Part shown: piece after piece, positions 13,431 through 17,162 of the stretch
Position numbering within the stretch: the stretch's first letter is position 1
Layout of the letters: each line of letters starts with the position of its first letter
NCBI GenBank assembly: GCA_964347035.1
Contig: CAYFXE010000052.1
Coordinates: 1-17,162 of the forward strand
Direction: 5' to 3'
DNA length: 17,162 nt
Source: CAYFXE01 sp964347035
Lineage (GTDB): Bacteria > Acidobacteriota > Aminicenantia > Aminicenantales > Aminicenantaceae
Notes under the pieces: model-generated
Told to the model about the DNA's origin: nothing
Database searches by the model: none
The model's input: the letters and a program-made list of their open reading frames with translations, nothing else
Made by a program: the position numbers and the translations under genes

Positions 13431-14408
13431 CTAAACCATTATATTCGAAAATAAAGAGGAAAGCAGCAGATTTATATTCAGGTTTTTCTGTAAACCATAC
13501 AGGGTATAATCCATTTTATCCAGACATTCCATGGATTTATCGAGGCTAAGCAATGGGACAATTTTTTTGAATTTCTCTTCGTAATCAGGGTTCATCAAGA
13601 GAAGAGGATCGCCCCCTTCTTTGATCAGGATAAGATCACGACAATAGGAGGAGAGCATTTCAAGGATCGGCTCCAGCTCTTCCTTGATCTGACGTCGAGA
13701 AGATGAGAGCTCTTTTAAGAGGGATGCGGTTTTCCTCATCTCGAAAAGAGAGAGAAAAAGTTCCCACGCCCTCTCTCTTTGGTCCTGAACCTCTTCCCAT
13801 TCCACATGGAGGGCCTTCTTGAGATTGCCTCTCACGAGAAGGGAAAGGATTTTGGCTCTGTCCTTATCAAACCCTTTCTGGACAAGAATTTTTTCAATAT
13901 CTTCCTTCGAAATCGGCTGGAAGGTTAAATTTTGGCATCTCGATTTAATGGTCAGCTTGATAAGATCTGGATTCGATGTCACCAAGATGATATGAGAAAA
14001 AAGGGGAGGTTCTTCCAGAATTTTCAAGAGGGAATTGGCGGCTTCCTCGTTCATTTTTTCGGCTTCAACGACGATGAACACCCTCTTATTCCCGACCATC
14101 GGCCTGAGATAGGCCGTCTGTTTTAGTATTCTCATCCGGTCGATCTTGATCACATTCTTATCAGGAGAAATGATCATCACATCAGGAAAACTGGCTCTCT
14201 CGATGGTCTTACAGGACCGGCAGACATCACAGGCATCATCCTTTTTTCTCTGGCAATTCAAGGCTTTCGCCAGCTCCACGGCCAGGCTTTTTTTTCCTAT
14301 CCCCTCTGCTCCACAGAAGAGCATGGAATTCGGCAGCCTTCCCTTCTGCAGAGCTCTCCTGAGGATCTTTTTTTGTCGCTCGTTACCAAGAATGTGTTTG
14401 ATGGCCAT
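13431..14408 (-). CDS. holB: DNA polymerase III delta-prime clamp-loader subunit
   Basis: A 325-residue AAA+ subunit of the replicative clamp loader, which with tau/gamma and delta loads the beta clamp on primed DNA. Motifs: P-loop-like GAEGIGKKS (33-41), a zinc module with C52, C60, C63 and C66, the Walker B-equivalent VFIVVEAEKMNEEAANSLLKILEEPP (110-135) and sensor-1/arginine-finger region KSRCQNLTF with SRC at 156-158. Length and the absence of a long tau-like C-terminus favour delta-prime over DnaX. The C-terminal third is the collar domain with little sequence signature. It lies 26 nt after uvrA and 4 nt before ricT, all on the minus strand. Confidence 0.93.
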   Translation of the reverse strand: MAIKHILGNERQKKILRRALQKGRLPNSMLFCGAEGIGKKSLAVELAKALNCQRKKDDACDVCRSCKTIERASFPDVMIISPDKNVIKIDRMRILKQTAYLRPMVGNKRVFIVVEAEKMNEEAANSLLKILEEPPLFSHIILVTSNPDLIKLTIKSRCQNLTFQPISKEDIEKILVQKGFDKDRAKILSLLVRGNLKKALHVEWEEVQDQRERAWELFLSLFEMRKTASLLKELSSSRRQIKEELEPILEMLSSYCRDLILIKEGGDPLLLMNPDYEEKFKKIVPLLSLDKSMECLDKMDYTLYGLQKNLNINLLLSSLFSNIMV

Positions 14409-14434
14409 AGATCACTCTTCAAGGATCCTTCTCA

Positions 14435-16951
14435 TCAAGAAGACCTCATCGCCTGTCCAAGAACCCTTTTCAAGAAACGGCTGGTGTAGGACGTTTTTGA
14501 CAGGGCCACTTTCTCTGGAGTTCCTCGGGCAACGATCCAACCTCCTTTTTCTCCGCCCTCCGGGCCCAAATCAATAATATAATCGGAATACTTGATGACT
14601 TCAAGGTTATGTTCGATGACGACCACCGTGTTTCCCAACCGAACGAGCTCGAAGAGGACCTCAAGCAGTTTACGCACATCGTCAAAATGAAGTCCTGTGG
14701 TCGGCTCATCCAAGAGATAAAGAGTCCGACCCGTATCCTTACGGCTGAGCTCCTTGGTCAATTTGATTCGCTGTGCTTCTCCCCCGGAGAGAGTTGGAGC
14801 AGGCTGTCCTAACCGGATGTAACCCAAACCGACTCTCTTGAGAATACCCAGCTTTCTCTTCAAAACAGGATGGGCCCTCAGATACTCGAAGGCTTCATCT
14901 ACGGTCATATCCAAATAATCGGCGACATTCTTTCCCTTATAATCTACAGAAAGTGTTTCCTTGTTGTAACGGCGGCCTTGGCATCGATCGCAAGTGACGA
15001 AGACATCAGGTAAGAAATGCATTTCAATCCTCTTCGACCCCGCCCCTCGACAATCCTCACATCGTCCGCCAGGAAGGTTAAAACTGAAGCGACTTGCGGT
15101 GTATCCTCGTATACGCGATTCCGAAGTGAAGGCAAAAAGCTGTCTCAGAGGGGAAAACAATCCTGTGTAGGTGGCCGGATTGGATCGAGGAGTTCGGCCG
15201 ATCGGTTTTTGGTCTACAGAAACAACTTTATCGACTTGATCGATACCTAAAATTTCCTGATGTTGTCCCACCTTCTGCTTGGCGTTGGTATATGTGTTCA
15301 ACAGACATTTATAAAGGATATCGTAGACAAGAGTACTTTTACCCGATCCCGAAACACCCGTCACTGCGGTCATCACTCCCAAAGGAATCCGAACATCGAT
15401 GTCTTTCAAGTTATGCTCGGCTGCTTTCTTGACGATCAGCCAACCCTTCGGCCTCCTTCTTCGCGAAGGAATAGGAATGGATTTTTCTCCCCTCAAATAT
15501 TGAGAGGTCAGAGAATGCGAAGAGGAGAGGATTCTCTGTAAATTGCCTTCGGCCACTTTAAAACCGCCTCCCTCTCCGGCCCCGGGCCCCAGATCCAGTA
15601 TATGATCCGCCGATCGAATCGTCTGCTCATCGTGTTCGACAACGATGATGGAATTCCCGTCGTCTCTGATGTCCCTCAGCAAGGAGATAAGTTTTTTATT
15701 GTCTCTTTGATGCAGTCCGATGGTCGGTTCGTCGAGGACATACAGGATCCCACGCAGACGAGCTCCGACTTGAGCGGCCAGGCGAACACGGCGGGCCTCC
15801 CCTCCAGAAAGGGATCCTGTTGTGCGGGTCAATTGAAGATAGGGAATTCCCAATTCGACCATGATTTCAAGTCGGGAATCCACTTCCTTAAGTATCTTGG
15901 AAACGATAATCTTCTGAGAAGAAGAAAAATCCCATGAAGAGAGTTCTTTGAGCAGATGACTCACGGGAAGAGAACTCAGCTCATGGATATTTTTTTGGCC
16001 AACTTTTACAGCTAGACTCTCTCTTCTCAACCGACTGCCCCCACAGTATGAACAGATCTCTCCGGTCAGAGCAACATCACCCCATTCATCCAACACCGTC
16101 TGGAACCCGATCCCATGACAATCGGGACAGGCACCATAGGGGCTGTTGAAAGAAAAGGTTCGAGGTTCAAGCTCAGGAAGGCTGATCTCGCAGTAAGGAC
16201 AGAGAAGGTTCAGAGAAAAAAAATAGTCCTTACCATCGCTCTTAATCATCAAGAGGTCTCCCCCGCTCATCTCCAGGGCTTTATCCACAGCCTCCTTCAA
16301 CCTTTTTAGGGAAGCGTGAGATATCTTGATTTCATCCACTAAGACTTCAATGTTATGTTTTTTCGTCCTTTCTAAGGATAATTTTTCTTCTATTTCCTTC
16401 AGCTCTCCATCGACGCGAAAGCGAAGAAATCCTCTCTTTATCAGCCTATCAAAAAGCGCGTGGTATTCTCCCTTCCTGCCTTTGACCACGGGAGAGAGGA
16501 TCTTCACTTTCTCCTGTGTGGAAGTAGCGAATATCCTGTCGATGATCTGATCTGGAGTCTGAGAGCTGACTCTCCTTCCGCAACGAGGACAGTGAGGTGT
16601 GCCGGCCCTGGCGAAGAGAAGTCTCAGGAGATCATAGACTTCGGTAACGGTCCCCACCGTAGAGCGAGGATTGGAAGATATCGTTCTCTGGTCGATTGAG
16701 ATGGAGGGAGAAAGCCCCTCGATGGACTCGACTTCTGGCTTCTCCATCTGTTCTATGTACTGACGGGCGTAAGTAGAAAGGCATTCGATGTAGCGCCTCT
16801 GGCCTTCGGCGAACAGGGTGTCGAAGGCCAAGGAAGACTTTCCAGAGCCGCTCGGTCCGGTGATCACGATCAACCGGTTTCGGGGAAGATTGAGGTCCAA
16901 GTTTTTCAGATTGTGCTGAGCGGCTTTTTTAACTTGAATCTCTTTGAGCAT
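14435..16951 (-). CDS. uvrA: UvrABC system protein A, insertion domain apparently absent
   Basis: An 838-residue damage-recognition ATPase of nucleotide excision repair, about 100 residues shorter than usual. Both ABC modules look intact: Walker A GPSGSGKSS at 32-40 and GVSGSGKST at 532-540, signatures LSGGEARRVRL (381-391) and LSGGEAQRIKL (721-731), Walker B LYVLDEPTIGLH and LYLLDEPTTGLH. Zinc-type cysteine pairs are C121/C124 with C300/C303, C251/C254 with C275/C278, and C633/C636 with C654/C657. The UvrB-binding region (about 128-245, VKGRKGEYHALFDRLIKRGFLRFRVDG) is present, so it is not a UvrA2-type paralogue. Between CHGIG (278-282) and the C300 pair only 17 residues remain, where canonical UvrA has over 100. 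The reading frame is uninterrupted. No Shine-Dalgarno precedes the ATG; see the promoter at 16958. Confidence 0.95.
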   Translation of the reverse strand: MLKEIQVKKAAQHNLKNLDLNLPRNRLIVITGPSGSGKSSLAFDTLFAEGQRRYIECLSTYARQYIEQMEKPEVESIEGLSPSISIDQRTISSNPRSTVGTVTEVYDLLRLLFARAGTPHCPRCGRRVSSQTPDQIIDRIFATSTQEKVKILSPVVKGRKGEYHALFDRLIKRGFLRFRVDGELKEIEEKLSLERTKKHNIEVLVDEIKISHASLKRLKEAVDKALEMSGGDLLMIKSDGKDYFFSLNLLCPYCEISLPELEPRTFSFNSPYGACPDCHGIGFQTVLDEWGDVALTGEICSYCGGSRLRRESLAVKVGQKNIHELSSLPVSHLLKELSSWDFSSSQKIIVSKILKEVDSRLEIMVELGIPYLQLTRTTGSLSGGEARRVRLAAQVGARLRGILYVLDEPTIGLHQRDNKKLISLLRDIRDDGNSIIVVEHDEQTIRSADHILDLGPGAGEGGGFKVAEGNLQRILSSSHSLTSQYLRGEKSIPIPSRRRRPKGWLIVKKAAEHNLKDIDVRIPLGVMTAVTGVSGSGKSTLVYDILYKCLLNTYTNAKQKVGQHQEILGIDQVDKVVSVDQKPIGRTPRSNPATYTGLFSPLRQLFAFTSESRIRGYTASRFSFNLPGGRCEDCRGAGSKRIEMHFLPDVFVTCDRCQGRRYNKETLSVDYKGKNVADYLDMTVDEAFEYLRAHPVLKRKLGILKRVGLGYIRLGQPAPTLSGGEAQRIKLTKELSRKDTGRTLYLLDEPTTGLHFDDVRKLLEVLFELVRLGNTVVVIEHNLEVIKYSDYIIDLGPEGGEKGGWIVARGTPEKVALSKTSYTSRFLKRVLGQAMRSS

Positions 16952-16957
16952 GTTTTT

Positions 16958-16966
16958 ATTCTAACA
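16958..16966 (-). promoter_or_regulatory. Extended -10 promoter directly before uvrA
   Basis: On the minus strand TGTTAGAAT (16966-16958) is an extended -10, TGn plus TAGAAT with five of six matches. Exactly six bases (AAAAAC) separate it from the ATG at 16951, so the A of the ATG sits at the expected +1. TTGCCT lies further upstream but only about 14 nt away, too close for a standard -35. The arrangement predicts a leaderless uvrA mRNA. Confidence 0.5.
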
Positions 16967-17006
16967 CAATCACCAACAGGCAAGCGATATCAGGTAAAGG
17001 AAGATC

Positions 17007-17060
17007 ATGTCAATCGTTCAAAAGTATAGACGTTCCAGACGGATAATTTTTGGAGAATAA
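17007..17060 (+). CDS. Possible leader-type short ORF, 17 residues
   Basis: ATG at 17007 is preceded by AAAGGAAG and opens a 17-codon frame, MSIVQKYRRSRRIIFGE, ending in TAA 26 nt before a candidate gene start. It is arginine-rich (four of 17) and could be a leader peptide or chance. There is no independent evidence that it is expressed. Confidence 0.2.
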   Translation: MSIVQKYRRSRRIIFGE

Positions 17061-17063
17061 ATT

Positions 17064-17072
17064 TGTTATTAT
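17064..17072 (+). promoter_or_regulatory. Possible extended -10 before the last gene
   Basis: TGTTATTAT is TGn plus TATTAT (five of six) and lies 14 nt before the ATG at 17087, giving a predicted leader of roughly 8 nt. No good -35 box is visible. Confidence 0.25.
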
Positions 17073-17086
17073 ACGATCTTTCCTCG

Positions 17087-17162
17087 ATGCTTTTTGAAAG
17101 CTTCCCCAAAACCGTGATAGGAAGGTATTTGGGAATGGATGAAGCGACCATTGAAGACCCCG
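17087..17162 (+). CDS. Start of an unidentified gene, cut by the window end
   Basis: An open frame begins at this ATG and runs to the end of the window: MLFESFPKTVIGRYLGMDEA... It is divergent from uvrA. I do not recognise the 25 visible residues. The ATG has no Shine-Dalgarno but follows a possible extended -10 closely; a GTG at 17114 is an alternative start. Confidence 0.3.
   Translation, partial: MLFESFPKTVIGRYLGMDEATIEDP

Noticed and set aside
14435..16951. UvrA2-type paralogue as explanation for the short UvrA
   Set aside because: Class II UvrA proteins lack the UvrB-binding domain, which is clearly present here; the missing segment is elsewhere.

Overview
The window looks like a chromosomal segment of a Gram-negative-type bacterium with moderate GC content, probably a draft or metagenome scaffold because it contains a run of 10 Ns at 10829-10838. 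Gene content (heptosyltransferase-like GT9 with a cysteine cluster, fused LutA/LutB-type iron-sulfur protein, HD-GYP, ECF sigma/anti-sigma pair, ricT next to holB) would fit a lineage near Acidobacteriota/Aminicenantota. That placement is a weak impression from gene order and protein style, not a measured result.

Layout. 1-303: an inverted-repeat element (18-102) and a good sigma70-type promoter (226-254) ahead of a dicarboxylate/amino-acid:cation symporter (304-1533). 1658-8767: a tight plus-strand cluster of GT9 glycosyltransferase, dolichol-phosphate-mannose-synthase-like GT2, rsmA, an FtsK/SpoIIIE translocase and a large LUD/4Fe-4S/CCG protein. The genes abut or are separated by 2-40 nt, and an extra extended -10 promoter sits directly in front of ftsK. 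8799-9689 (minus): an exported TPR protein with its own promoter and Shine-Dalgarno. 9690-9887: intergenic space with a second copy of the inverted repeat and a short tandem octamer. 9888-10897 (minus): an HD-GYP phosphodiesterase interrupted by the assembly gap, preceded by a possible small protein (11002-11166). 11401-12730 (plus): an ECF-type sigma factor and its probable membrane anti-sigma factor. 12746-16951 (minus): ricT, holB and uvrA, which reads as one operon transcribed uvrA-holB-ricT. 16952-17162: a possible short leader-like ORF and the start of a gene running off the window.

Functionally the window combines housekeeping (ribosome methylation, chromosome segregation, replication clamp loading, excision repair), envelope sugar transfer, lactate-type oxidation, carboxylate uptake and two signalling modules (c-di-GMP turnover and an ECF pathway). 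I do not see an unmistakable new multigene system. The points most worth a second look are a UvrA that appears to lack the whole insertion domain, start codons of ftsK and uvrA placed so close to extended -10 boxes that the transcripts should be leaderless, and the dispersed inverted-repeat element.
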